This document shows, one piece after another, positions 6,141 through 12,720 of a stretch of 13,605 nt of DNA. The DNA comes from JAJZQD01 sp021847735. Its GTDB lineage: Bacteria; Bacillota; Thermincolia; Thermincolales; UBA2595. A model generated the notes under the pieces. It worked only from the letters and a program-made list of their open reading frames with translations. It ran no database searches and was not told the origin of the DNA. The position numbers and the translations under genes were made by a program. Positions within the stretch are counted from its first letter, which is position 1; each line of letters begins with the position of its first letter. The stretch covers positions 1 through 13,605 of the forward strand of contig DAHVYW010000108.1 of NCBI GenBank assembly GCA_027324025.1. The letters are read 5' to 3'.

Positions 6141-7959
6141 TCCAGGCGTTTATATAATGAAAAACGGGGCCGGGGAAATAATCTATGTGGGCAAAGCCGT
6201 GTCCCTCAAAAACCGGGTCAGGTCTTATTTCCAGTCGTCCCGGAATCAGAGCACCAAGGTAGTCAATATGGTCAGCCAGGTGGCCGATTTTGACTACATC
6301 CTCACCGACTCGGAACTAGAGGCCCTTATCCTGGAATGTAACCTGATTAAAAAGCACCGTCCCAGGTACAATATCAAACTGATGGACGACAAGAGCTATC
6401 CATATGTGAAGGTCACTTTGGACGAGCGTTACCCGCGGGTGTTTATGACGAGGAGCGTGATCAGGGACGGGGGACGTTATTACGGCCCTTACACAGACGC
6501 GGGAGCCCTTAAGGAAACCCTCAACCTGCTGAAAAGGATTTTCCTGCTTAGGACATGCAAGCAAAAATCCGTTGAAGGGCAAAAACGGCCTTGTCTGAAC
6601 TTCCACATAAAACGCTGCCTGGCCCCGTGTGCCGGGAAGGTTGACAATGACAGCTACATGGAAATGATAAAAAATATATGCCTGTTTTTGGAAGGCAGGC
6701 AGGAGGATATAATTAAGCGCCTGACAGCCAAGATGGAAGCAGCGGCGGAAAACCTTGAGTTTGAACAGGCCGCCTCCTTAAGGGACAAGATTAAAGCTGT
6801 TGATAAGGTAGTGGAAAAACAAAAGATTATTTCCCGTGACCTGACCGACCAGGATGTTATTGCTTTGGCCAGGGAGGGGGAAATTTCCTGTGTGGCGGTA
6901 TTTTTCATCAGGGGAGGTAAACTAATAGGCCGCGAACACTTCATACTCAACGAAACGGCCGGGATGGATGACAGCGAGATAATGACGGCCTTTGTTGAAC
7001 AGTACTACATCCAGGTTGAATATATCCCCAAAGAAATTTTACTGACCTGTGGTCTCGCTGAATCAGGTGCAATTACTGCCTGGCTTGAACAGAAGCGGGG
7101 CGGCCGGTTGCACATAAAGGTACCTGTGCGGGGAGAAAAAGCCAAGCTTCTGGGGATGGCGGCCAAAAACGCCGCAGAGGAACTGGCCCAGCACAGGGCT
7201 GAGGAGGAGCAGGCCTGTATTAGAACCGAAGGGGCCCTGCTGGGGTTGAAGGAATACCTTAACTTGGCCGCCCTGCCAAGAAGGATTGAGTGCTACGATA
7301 TTTCGAATATTCAGGGCACGGAATCCGTTGGGTCAATGGTAGTGTTTGTCAACGGGAAACCTCAAAATAATCTGTACCGGCGGTTCCGGATAAAAACAGT
7401 AGAAGGCCCCAATGATTTTGCCAGCATGCAGGAAGTTATCAGGCGTCGTTTTGCCCGGGCCCTGCATGAAATCGAGGCTATTGAAGCGGGTAAAATGGAC
7501 AAGGCCAAAGCCAAATTCGCCGAACTGCCTTCCCTCGTGATTGTCGACGGGGGTAAGGGCCAGTTAAATGCGGCCCGTGAAACCATGGTAGAATTAGGGT
7601 TTGGGCCCATTGCAACTTTTGGCCTGGCTAAAGAGCATGAGTACCTGTTCGGTGAAGGCAACCCCGAACCGATAATTTTACCACGAAACTCGGAGAGCCT
7701 GTACCTTGTACAGAGAATCAGGGATGAAGCCCACCGGTTTGCAGTCAGCTACCACCGTAACCTCAGGGGTAAACGTTCTCTCAAATCTATCCTGGACGAT
7801 ATTCCCGGGGTCGGCCCCAAGCGCCGCAAGGCTTTGGTCCAGCACTTCCGTGGGATGGCGGGACTAAGAAACGCTACGGTAGATGAACTGGCCGCGGTGC
7901 CAGGGATAACCCGCGCTGTAGCCGAAGCGGTGCACGAGTTTTTTCAACAGGAAGAATAG
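6103..7959 (+). CDS. uvrC: Excinuclease ABC subunit UvrC
   Basis: UvrC makes the 3' and then the 5' incision around a lesion held by UvrB. From ATG 6103 it has 618 residues. Domains in order are the GIY-YIG nuclease (about 13-95, with GVYIM from G15 and YVG at 28-30), a cysteine cluster C152, C164, C172, C176, a UVR domain (about 203-238, LEFEQAASLRD) that meets UvrB, the RNase H-like second nuclease (about 385-540, with YDISNIQG and VIVDGGKGQL), and a C-terminal tandem helix-hairpin-helix DNA-binding unit (about 555-615, with IPGVGPKRRKAL and VPGITRAVAEAV). GGAG at 6089-6092 is ten bases before this ATG; an upstream ATG at 6082 has no such site. The gene overlaps the last 38 bases of uvrA, so translation is probably coupled. 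It is intact. Confidence 0.97.
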   Translation: MELAEKTKRLPDSPGVYIMKNGAGEIIYVGKAVSLKNRVRSYFQSSRNQSTKVVNMVSQVADFDYILTDSELEALILECNLIKKHRPRYNIKLMDDKSYPYVKVTLDERYPRVFMTRSVIRDGGRYYGPYTDAGALKETLNLLKRIFLLRTCKQKSVEGQKRPCLNFHIKRCLAPCAGKVDNDSYMEMIKNICLFLEGRQEDIIKRLTAKMEAAAENLEFEQAASLRDKIKAVDKVVEKQKIISRDLTDQDVIALAREGEISCVAVFFIRGGKLIGREHFILNETAGMDDSEIMTAFVEQYYIQVEYIPKEILLTCGLAESGAITAWLEQKRGGRLHIKVPVRGEKAKLLGMAAKNAAEELAQHRAEEEQACIRTEGALLGLKEYLNLAALPRRIECYDISNIQGTESVGSMVVFVNGKPQNNLYRRFRIKTVEGPNDFASMQEVIRRRFARALHEIEAIEAGKMDKAKAKFAELPSLVIVDGGKGQLNAARETMVELGFGPIATFGLAKEHEYLFGEGNPEPIILPRNSESLYLVQRIRDEAHRFAVSYHRNLRGKRSLKSILDDIPGVGPKRRKALVQHFRGMAGLRNATVDELAAVPGITRAVAEAVHEFFQQEE

Positions 7960-7982
7960 GAAATTTGGAAAGCAAATCTGTT

Positions 7983-8026
7983 AGGTGGAACTCACCTCCT
8001 CTCCTGCATAAGATAGGGTGGAGGTG
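7983..8026 (+). promoter_or_regulatory. Leader with alternative hairpins that can hide the RBS
   Basis: The Shine-Dalgarno region GGAGGTG (8020-8026) is perfectly complementary to CACCTCC (7993-7999), with a 20-base loop between. The same CACCTCC can instead pair with the upstream AGGTG (7983-7987) around the loop GAACT. The two pairings exclude each other, which is the layout of a translational switch. Whether it works as one is inference; purine-rich leaders can give such pairing by chance. Confidence 0.4.
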
Positions 8027-8036
8027 TTTTCATGTT

Positions 8037-8423
8037 ATGTCAAGTCGCATGATGCTCTTAAACCTGGTCAAGGAAGGTAAAATCACCGTTGAGCAAGCAG
8101 CCGAACTGCTATGTAAAATGGAATTGTCACGGAAATCAGAAGCTAAACCGGTAGTAAAGGTGAACTTTTTGAGGGTGCGGCTGGAAGACCTTAACCTGAA
8201 GAAGGTTCTTATCGATACTAAGCTGCCGACGTTGTTAGTGAAAATGGGGATTCAGATGAGCGAAAAAATCTGGACCGAAGTATTGGAGGAATACCCGGAT
8301 TTAAAGAATTTCAGGATTTGCTTTAATGAGGTTTATACCCGTATTGAGCAGGATGAACCGGGCAGAATTGTTAATCAGGTTTCCCGAGACGGCAGTAAAA
8401 AACTTCAGATGTGGCTGGAGTAG
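8037..8423 (+). CDS. Small YvlB/SHOCT-like N-terminal domain protein
   Basis: The product is a 128-residue, soluble-looking protein of unknown biochemical role. Its N-terminus has the two-helix pattern LLNLVKEGKITVEQAAELL, typical of the SHOCT-like domain found at the start of YvlB/DUF4097-type proteins and thought to mediate oligomerisation. The middle segment VKVNFLRVRLEDLNLKKV followed by LPTLLVKMGI resembles the start of the region after that domain in YvlB relatives, but the long beta-repeat domain is absent. I see no signal peptide or membrane segment. The start is uncertain: ATG 8037 is twelve bases after GGAGG, while ATG 8049 and ATG 8052 are also in frame and would still keep the helices. 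A better spaced ATG at 8032 opens a six-codon frame that ends in TGA overlapping ATG 8049. The gene lies 77 bases after uvrC and is closed by a strong terminator. A yvlD-like gene follows, as in the Bacillus yvl cluster. Confidence 0.75.
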   Translation: MSSRMMLLNLVKEGKITVEQAAELLCKMELSRKSEAKPVVKVNFLRVRLEDLNLKKVLIDTKLPTLLVKMGIQMSEKIWTEVLEEYPDLKNFRICFNEVYTRIEQDEPGRIVNQVSRDGSKKLQMWLE

Positions 8424-8432
8424 TGGCAGGAG

Positions 8433-8465
8433 AGAGGCAGGTATATTCCTGCCTCTTCCTTTTTT
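8433..8465 (+). terminator. Rho-independent terminator
   Basis: AGAGGCAGG (8433-8441) pairs perfectly with CCTGCCTCT (8448-8456) around the loop TATATT, followed by CC and a run of six T at 8460-8465. It begins ten bases after the stop of the SHOCT-like gene and would end the uvr/SHOCT-like transcript. Confidence 0.9.
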
Positions 8466-8479
8466 ATGAAGAGTGAAAG

Positions 8480-8515
8480 AGGTATGGAAATACCTGTCCC
8501 TGCCTTTTCTTTTTT
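8480..8515 (+). terminator. Second, weaker terminator-like element
   Basis: AGGTAT (8480-8485) pairs with ATACCT (8490-8495) around the GNRA-type loop GGAA. The following CCTGCCTTTTCTTTTTT (8499-8515) is almost a copy of the tail of the first terminator. It looks like a decayed duplicate or a backup terminator, because the T-run is separated from this stem by about 14 bases. Confidence 0.4.
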
Positions 8516-8546
8516 AAAGAGGAGAGGAAACGGTCAGCTTTTGTGG

Positions 8547-8555
8547 TATTATATA
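8547..8555 (+). promoter_or_regulatory. Possible -10 region for the yvlD-like gene
   Basis: TATTATATA lies about 40 bases before the gene and just after the terminators, where a promoter would be expected. No good -35 hexamer is visible 16-18 bases upstream. An A7 run (8555-8561) and a T9 run (8566-8574) follow directly and could pair weakly. Confidence 0.25.
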
Positions 8556-8592
8556 AAAAAAGGTATTTTTTTTTAAGAAAGGGGGGAACCAC

Positions 8593-8952
8593 ATGAAAGG
8601 GTTAGCAATTCGTTGGGTGTTAAATGCCCTGGCGCTTCTGTTTACGGCCTGGCTGATGCCCGGTATTGAAATTAAGGGGATAGGCGCTGCCCTTGTAGCC
8701 GCTTTGGTTCTGGGAATCATTAACGCTATCATCAGGCCTGTTATCCTGTTTTTCACTCTCCCTATAAATATCTTAACCCTCGGCATTTTTACCCTTGTTG
8801 TCAATGCCCTCATGCTGCTCATTACCAAATCAGTGGTTAACGGTTTTGTGGTTTCCGGTTTTTGGGCCGCCTTTTTTGGGTCTATCGTTCTGACAATAGC
8901 CAGCGGTTTATTAAGCGCCATAGTTCTGGACCATTCCGGAAAGCGAAGGTAA
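8593..8952 (+). CDS. YvlD-type four-helix membrane protein (phage holin 4-2 family)
   Basis: The product is a 119-residue, very hydrophobic integral membrane protein. Four membrane segments can be read at about residues 4-22, 28-47, 53-75 and 86-110, with LPINILTLGIFTLVVNAL in the middle, a pattern characteristic of the YvlD / 'Mycobacterial 4 TMS phage holin' family (Pfam Phage_holin_4_2). Despite the family name most members are chromosomal genes with no lysis function shown, and nothing phage-like surrounds this one. The start is ATG with GGGGGG (8581-8586) six bases before. In Bacillus the homologue sits with YvlB and a PspC-like YvlC in a cell-envelope stress cluster; here a SHOCT-like gene lies upstream, but no YvlC/PspC gene is present. 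The HAD phosphatase gene follows after 19 bases, probably in the same transcript. Confidence 0.88.
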   Translation: MKGLAIRWVLNALALLFTAWLMPGIEIKGIGAALVAALVLGIINAIIRPVILFFTLPINILTLGIFTLVVNALMLLITKSVVNGFVVSGFWAAFFGSIVLTIASGLLSAIVLDHSGKRR

Positions 8953-8971
8953 TTTTAGGAGGATTAGCCAA

Positions 8972-9787
8972 TTGTCGCAGTTTAAACTTATTGCAACCGA
9001 TCTGGACGATACCTTACTAAACGATGCTCTCGAAGTTTCCCCGAGAAACAAGCGGGCATTAAGGAAGGCGGCGGAGGCGGGTGCTGTGGTTACTATTGCC
9101 ACCGGCAGGATGTTTCGGTCGGCTTTGCCTATTGCCCTTAGTTTAGGTGTGCGGATTCCGATAATCACTTATCAGGGTGCGCTAATTACTGACATTGTTT
9201 CCGGGGATATTCTCTGGCATAAGCCCTTGCCGCTTGAACTGGCCAGGAAGGTGCTGGCCGAAGGCTACAGGGCGGGCATCCATATGAATGTTTACATCAA
9301 TGACAACCTTTACGTGGACAGCATAACCCCTGAGGGAACAGGGTATGCTAAACGGGTTGAAGTGGACATGATTCCCATCGGTGATTTATTGGATTTTGTA
9401 AAGGTTGACCCTACCAAGGTCATTTATATTGCAGAACCCAGTCTGCTGGACGAGCTAAGGGGGAAGATTCATGCTGAAATGGGAGACCGCTTGTATATCA
9501 CGAAATCAAAGCCCAATTACCTGGAATTTTTACATCCCCTTGCCACTAAGAAACATGCCGTACAGTCGCTGGCCGAAAACTACGGCATCCGCCGGGAAGA
9601 GATAATGGTTTTCGGTGACAGCTACAACGATTTGGACATGATTGAGTTTGCCGGTAAGGGTGTGGCCATGGGCAACGCACCCGAAGATATCAAGAAAAAG
9701 GCTGATTATGTTACCCTAACCAACAACGAAGACGGTGTGGCGGAAGCCGTCGAAAAGTTTGTTCTGAAGGAAACAAAAGAAAGATAA
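8972..9787 (+). CDS. Cof-type HAD-superfamily hydrolase
   Basis: This is a 271-residue cytoplasmic phosphatase of the HAD superfamily, Cof/subclass IIB type, a group that acts on sugar phosphates, nucleotides or flavin phosphates; the substrate cannot be read from the sequence. Motif I is DLDDT with nucleophile D10 and acid D12, motif II is T44 in TIATGR, motif III is K193 in LATKKH, and motif IV is GDSYNDLDM with D216 and D220. The type-IIB cap lies between motifs II and III (about 85-185). The start is TTG 8972, served by AGGAGG at 8957-8962 with nine bases spacing; no ATG fits better and motif I falls ten residues in, as is usual. It is probably cotranscribed with the YvlD-like gene. All catalytic residues are present. 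Confidence 0.93.
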   Translation: MSQFKLIATDLDDTLLNDALEVSPRNKRALRKAAEAGAVVTIATGRMFRSALPIALSLGVRIPIITYQGALITDIVSGDILWHKPLPLELARKVLAEGYRAGIHMNVYINDNLYVDSITPEGTGYAKRVEVDMIPIGDLLDFVKVDPTKVIYIAEPSLLDELRGKIHAEMGDRLYITKSKPNYLEFLHPLATKKHAVQSLAENYGIRREEIMVFGDSYNDLDMIEFAGKGVAMGNAPEDIKKKADYVTLTNNEDGVAEAVEKFVLKETKER

Positions 9788-9844
9788 AACAGATACGGCA
9801 GCGGATTTTATTTTTTAGTTTATGTGTTGTAGGGGGATGTGGAA

Positions 9845-10729
9845 TTGGCTAGACTGAAAGATAGCGCGGGAGCTATTGTACTGGTTATTTTATTAGCTGC
9901 TGCTCTCTCGATAATATCATGGAAAATGGCGAAGGACCGGTACAACAGGGAACAGGTTATTTTTACTATGGACGACCCAAAAGGTGATGACCGCGGGCCT
10001 GGTACATATAAATATCCTATCGATTCTATTTTTGATCCCAAAAAGGAACTATTTGATTTAACCCAGTTTTCTTTTTCCACCAAGCGGAATAACTATTATT
10101 TTGATATGACCTTTCCCCGGGTAACAAACCCCTGGGGTGCATCAGAAGGCTACAGCCATACTTTGATTGAGATATACATATCTGATGACTCCGGCACAGG
10201 ACGGATAGAACCTTTTATACCGGGGGCAAATGTGCTTTTTGACCTTAACAACCCCTGGAGATATCTTATTAAAGTTGTCAGTTTTAACAAAACAGCAGTG
10301 TACTGGTCCTCAGACTATGACGGGGCCCAGGGGAGAAATCGGGGGGTTTCAAGTAAGCTTCAGCCTGATCAAAAGACTATTAGGGTGGGCGTCCCAAAAG
10401 TGCTGCTGCCAGGAGATCCTTTGAAGTGGAAGTATTATGTCCTTGTGGGCTCCCAGGATGGTTCCGGGCCGGATAATTTCAGGGTTGTCAAAGCCGTATA
10501 CGGCCAGTATAACTTCGGGGGCGGAACCGATACCGATTACAGTCCCAATGTAATAGATATGCTGGCACCTGCCAAGGAACAGCAAAAAATGCTTGGCTCT
10601 TTTAGTGTTACCAAAAGGACCCAGGCCACGATTAAACCTGTAGGGCCTTCGAAAGCACTCCCGACGGGTCGGGAAAGGTTTTTGGACCAGGTAATTGAGA
10701 CTTTGCAAAAAATGAAAGTTAAGCTGTAG
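9845..10729 (+). CDS. Membrane-anchored protein with glucodextranase C-terminal (DOMON-like) domain
   Basis: The protein has 294 residues. One hydrophobic segment (about 8-26, AGAIVLVILLAAALSIISW) forms an N-terminal anchor or uncleaved signal. A DOMON-like beta-sandwich (about 38-235) follows, opening with DDPKGDDRGPGTYKYP, then FDLTQFSF, NPWGASEGYSHTLIEIYI and PWRYLIKVV, the pattern of the glucodextranase C-terminal domain (Pfam Glucodextran_C). In larger secreted amylases and glucodextranases this domain is an accessory, probably glucan- or surface-binding module; here it stands alone with no catalytic domain. The tail (about 240-294) looks flexible. GTG 9839 is only two bases after AGGGGG (9831-9836), so TTG 9845, eight bases away, is preferred. 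The GH15 gene begins 14 bases after its stop, so both share an operon. The binding role is inference from the family; the topology is ambiguous because positive charges flank both sides of the anchor. Confidence 0.82.
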   Translation: MARLKDSAGAIVLVILLAAALSIISWKMAKDRYNREQVIFTMDDPKGDDRGPGTYKYPIDSIFDPKKELFDLTQFSFSTKRNNYYFDMTFPRVTNPWGASEGYSHTLIEIYISDDSGTGRIEPFIPGANVLFDLNNPWRYLIKVVSFNKTAVYWSSDYDGAQGRNRGVSSKLQPDQKTIRVGVPKVLLPGDPLKWKYYVLVGSQDGSGPDNFRVVKAVYGQYNFGGGTDTDYSPNVIDMLAPAKEQQKMLGSFSVTKRTQATIKPVGPSKALPTGRERFLDQVIETLQKMKVKL

Positions 10730-10743
10730 CTGGGGGCGCGTTT

Positions 10744-12681
10744 ATGAAACCATTTATCGGCACAGCCATCGTAGGTAACGGCCGAATGCTTGCAGCACTG
10801 GGTTCTAACGGTGAGTTGCACCGGCTATTCTGGCCCCAAATTGACATGTTTCAGCATATCCACCTTACATGGCCGGCCGTTTTAAGCCCGGTGTTCGGAG
10901 AGCGGGCTGTACGGGTTGACGATGAGGGTAACTGGGTGTATTCTCAGGAATATGTAAAGGATACCAATATCCTGAAAACTGTCGCCAAAGCCAAACGAAG
11001 TGAGTTATTGGTCACCACACTGGACTTTGTGGTTCCGGACCGGGATATTATGGTCCGGTGTTTTGAGATTAGCAACAAATCCGCGAACCAGATTCCGGTG
11101 GTTTTTCTTTACTACACTTCTCTTCATATCAATGAGAGTCATTTTAATAACGCCACCTGTTACGACAGCGATGGTGACACCCTGTTTCACTACAAACACG
11201 ATACCTGGTGGGGTGTTGCCGGGAACCTGGTTCCCGGTGACTTTCAGTGCGGCTGGTGCGGGGAATGTTCGTTTACCGGAAATTTGAACGGCAATGGGAT
11301 ATCCATGGCCCCGGACGGATGCCAGGCCTGGAACCTGGGAGTAATTAAGCCCGGCCAAAGCAGGACCCTTGCGGTTTACCTGGCCGCCGGGGGCACACGC
11401 CAAGAGGCAGCGGAAAATATTTTTTATGCCAGAAACCGTGGTTGGGACAGTTTGGTGAAAGAAACCGCAGGTTTTTGGGAAAATTACCTGAAACAAGGTT
11501 ATTCTCTCAAAGGTGCAAGCCGTGACATCAAACTGCTTTTCCAACGCTCATTGATGGTCTGCAAGCTTTTGATGAACCGGAATACCGGCGGAATCATAGC
11601 TGCCCCCGAGTTTGACCAGGCATATACCTGCTGCGGGGGATACGGGTACTGCTGGCCCAGGGATGCGGCTTTTATTGCCCACGCGATGCTAAAAGCGGGT
11701 TTCCCGGATTATGCCCGAAAATTTTACAGATGGGCAGCCGATAACCAGAACCCCGGGGGGGGATGGCCGCAGAGACAGTATACTAACGGACAGCTGGCCC
11801 CAGGCTGGGGTGACCAGATTGATGAGACCGGGACAGTTCTCTGGGGTATGTGTGAGTTTTATAAAGAAACCTGGGACTGCCAGTTTATTGAGGAGATGTG
11901 GCCGACGGTTGTCAAAGCGGCCGATTTCCTGATGCTTTCCCTGGACGAAGAAACCGAGCTGCCCCGGATTTCGTGGGATTTATGGGAAGAACGTATTGGG
12001 GAACACGCATACTCCTCTGCGGCCGTGTACGCCGGCCTGAAGAGTGCCGGTCAAATTGCCAAGGCCTTGGGGGAGGCGGAGTTGGCCATCAGGTGGCTGG
12101 AAACGTCAATGTCTCTCAAAGAGAAAATACTGGATTATTTCTGGGACCCCGGATTGGCACGATTTATCCGTTCCGGCTGGATTTCCGTGAACTGTGAGGA
12201 ATTTGAGAGAAGAAAATTGGCCGGGGAAATGGTCCGGGAAGTTCTTGGCCCCAAAGGGTATATTACCTACCTGGCCTTTGGAGACAATACGGCCGACACA
12301 TCTTTATTGGGGCTGACCGTTCCTTTCGGAGTAATCATGGCCGATGACGAAAGAATGCAAAAAACGGTCCGCTACCTGGCCGACACGCTAGCAAACCCCA
12401 ACACCGGGGGAATCGGAAGATACAGTGGAGACCAATACATCGGCGGGAACCCTTGGGTGCTGGCCACTTTATGGCTGGGTATGTTCGAAGGGGCAGCCGG
12501 TAACTGGGACAAAGCCGCCGGATGCCTGGACTGGGCTTTAGAGCATAGTACACCCCTGGGCTTCCTCCCGGAACAGGTTGACCGGCACACCGGCCAGACC
12601 GCCTGGGTTGTCCCCCTGGCTTGGTCTCATGCCATGTATATATGGTTGGTAAATATGATGTCTGAAGCCAAAAAACTTTAA
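10744..12681 (+). CDS. GH15 glucoamylase-type glycoside hydrolase
   Basis: The enzyme has 645 residues and is predicted to release glucose from the non-reducing ends of alpha-glucans. An N-terminal beta-sandwich (about 1-250), typical of bacterial and archaeal GH15 enzymes, precedes an (alpha/alpha)6 barrel (about 260-640). Key motifs are WPRDAAFIA (304-312), QIDETG (358-363), DLWEER with E415 as the expected general acid, and PEQVD with E610 as the expected general base, followed by LAWSHAMYIW. There is no signal peptide, so it should act inside the cell, probably on glycogen or imported oligosaccharides. Related GH15 enzymes include glucoamylases, trehalases and glucodextranases, and the exact substrate cannot be fixed here. 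GGGGG at 10732-10736 precedes the ATG by seven bases. It lies between the DOMON-like membrane protein and the debranching enzyme, which supports an alpha-glucan role. Confidence 0.92.
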   Translation: MKPFIGTAIVGNGRMLAALGSNGELHRLFWPQIDMFQHIHLTWPAVLSPVFGERAVRVDDEGNWVYSQEYVKDTNILKTVAKAKRSELLVTTLDFVVPDRDIMVRCFEISNKSANQIPVVFLYYTSLHINESHFNNATCYDSDGDTLFHYKHDTWWGVAGNLVPGDFQCGWCGECSFTGNLNGNGISMAPDGCQAWNLGVIKPGQSRTLAVYLAAGGTRQEAAENIFYARNRGWDSLVKETAGFWENYLKQGYSLKGASRDIKLLFQRSLMVCKLLMNRNTGGIIAAPEFDQAYTCCGGYGYCWPRDAAFIAHAMLKAGFPDYARKFYRWAADNQNPGGGWPQRQYTNGQLAPGWGDQIDETGTVLWGMCEFYKETWDCQFIEEMWPTVVKAADFLMLSLDEETELPRISWDLWEERIGEHAYSSAAVYAGLKSAGQIAKALGEAELAIRWLETSMSLKEKILDYFWDPGLARFIRSGWISVNCEEFERRKLAGEMVREVLGPKGYITYLAFGDNTADTSLLGLTVPFGVIMADDERMQKTVRYLADTLANPNTGGIGRYSGDQYIGGNPWVLATLWLGMFEGAAGNWDKAAGCLDWALEHSTPLGFLPEQVDRHTGQTAWVVPLAWSHAMYIWLVNMMSEAKKL

Positions 12682-12720
12682 CAGTATCCAAGATCGGCCG
12701 TCCTGATTGGAGGTTAGTTT

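Noticed and set aside
7965..8036. TTG 7965 as the start of the SHOCT-like protein
   Set aside because: It lies five bases after the uvrC stop with no ribosome binding site, and the extra 24 residues are unlike the family; GGAGG at 8020 points to a start at 8037 or later.
8593..8952. Holin-family gene as evidence for a prophage
   Set aside because: The YvlD-type family is chromosomal in many Firmicutes and no lysin, capsid, integrase or other phage gene is present.
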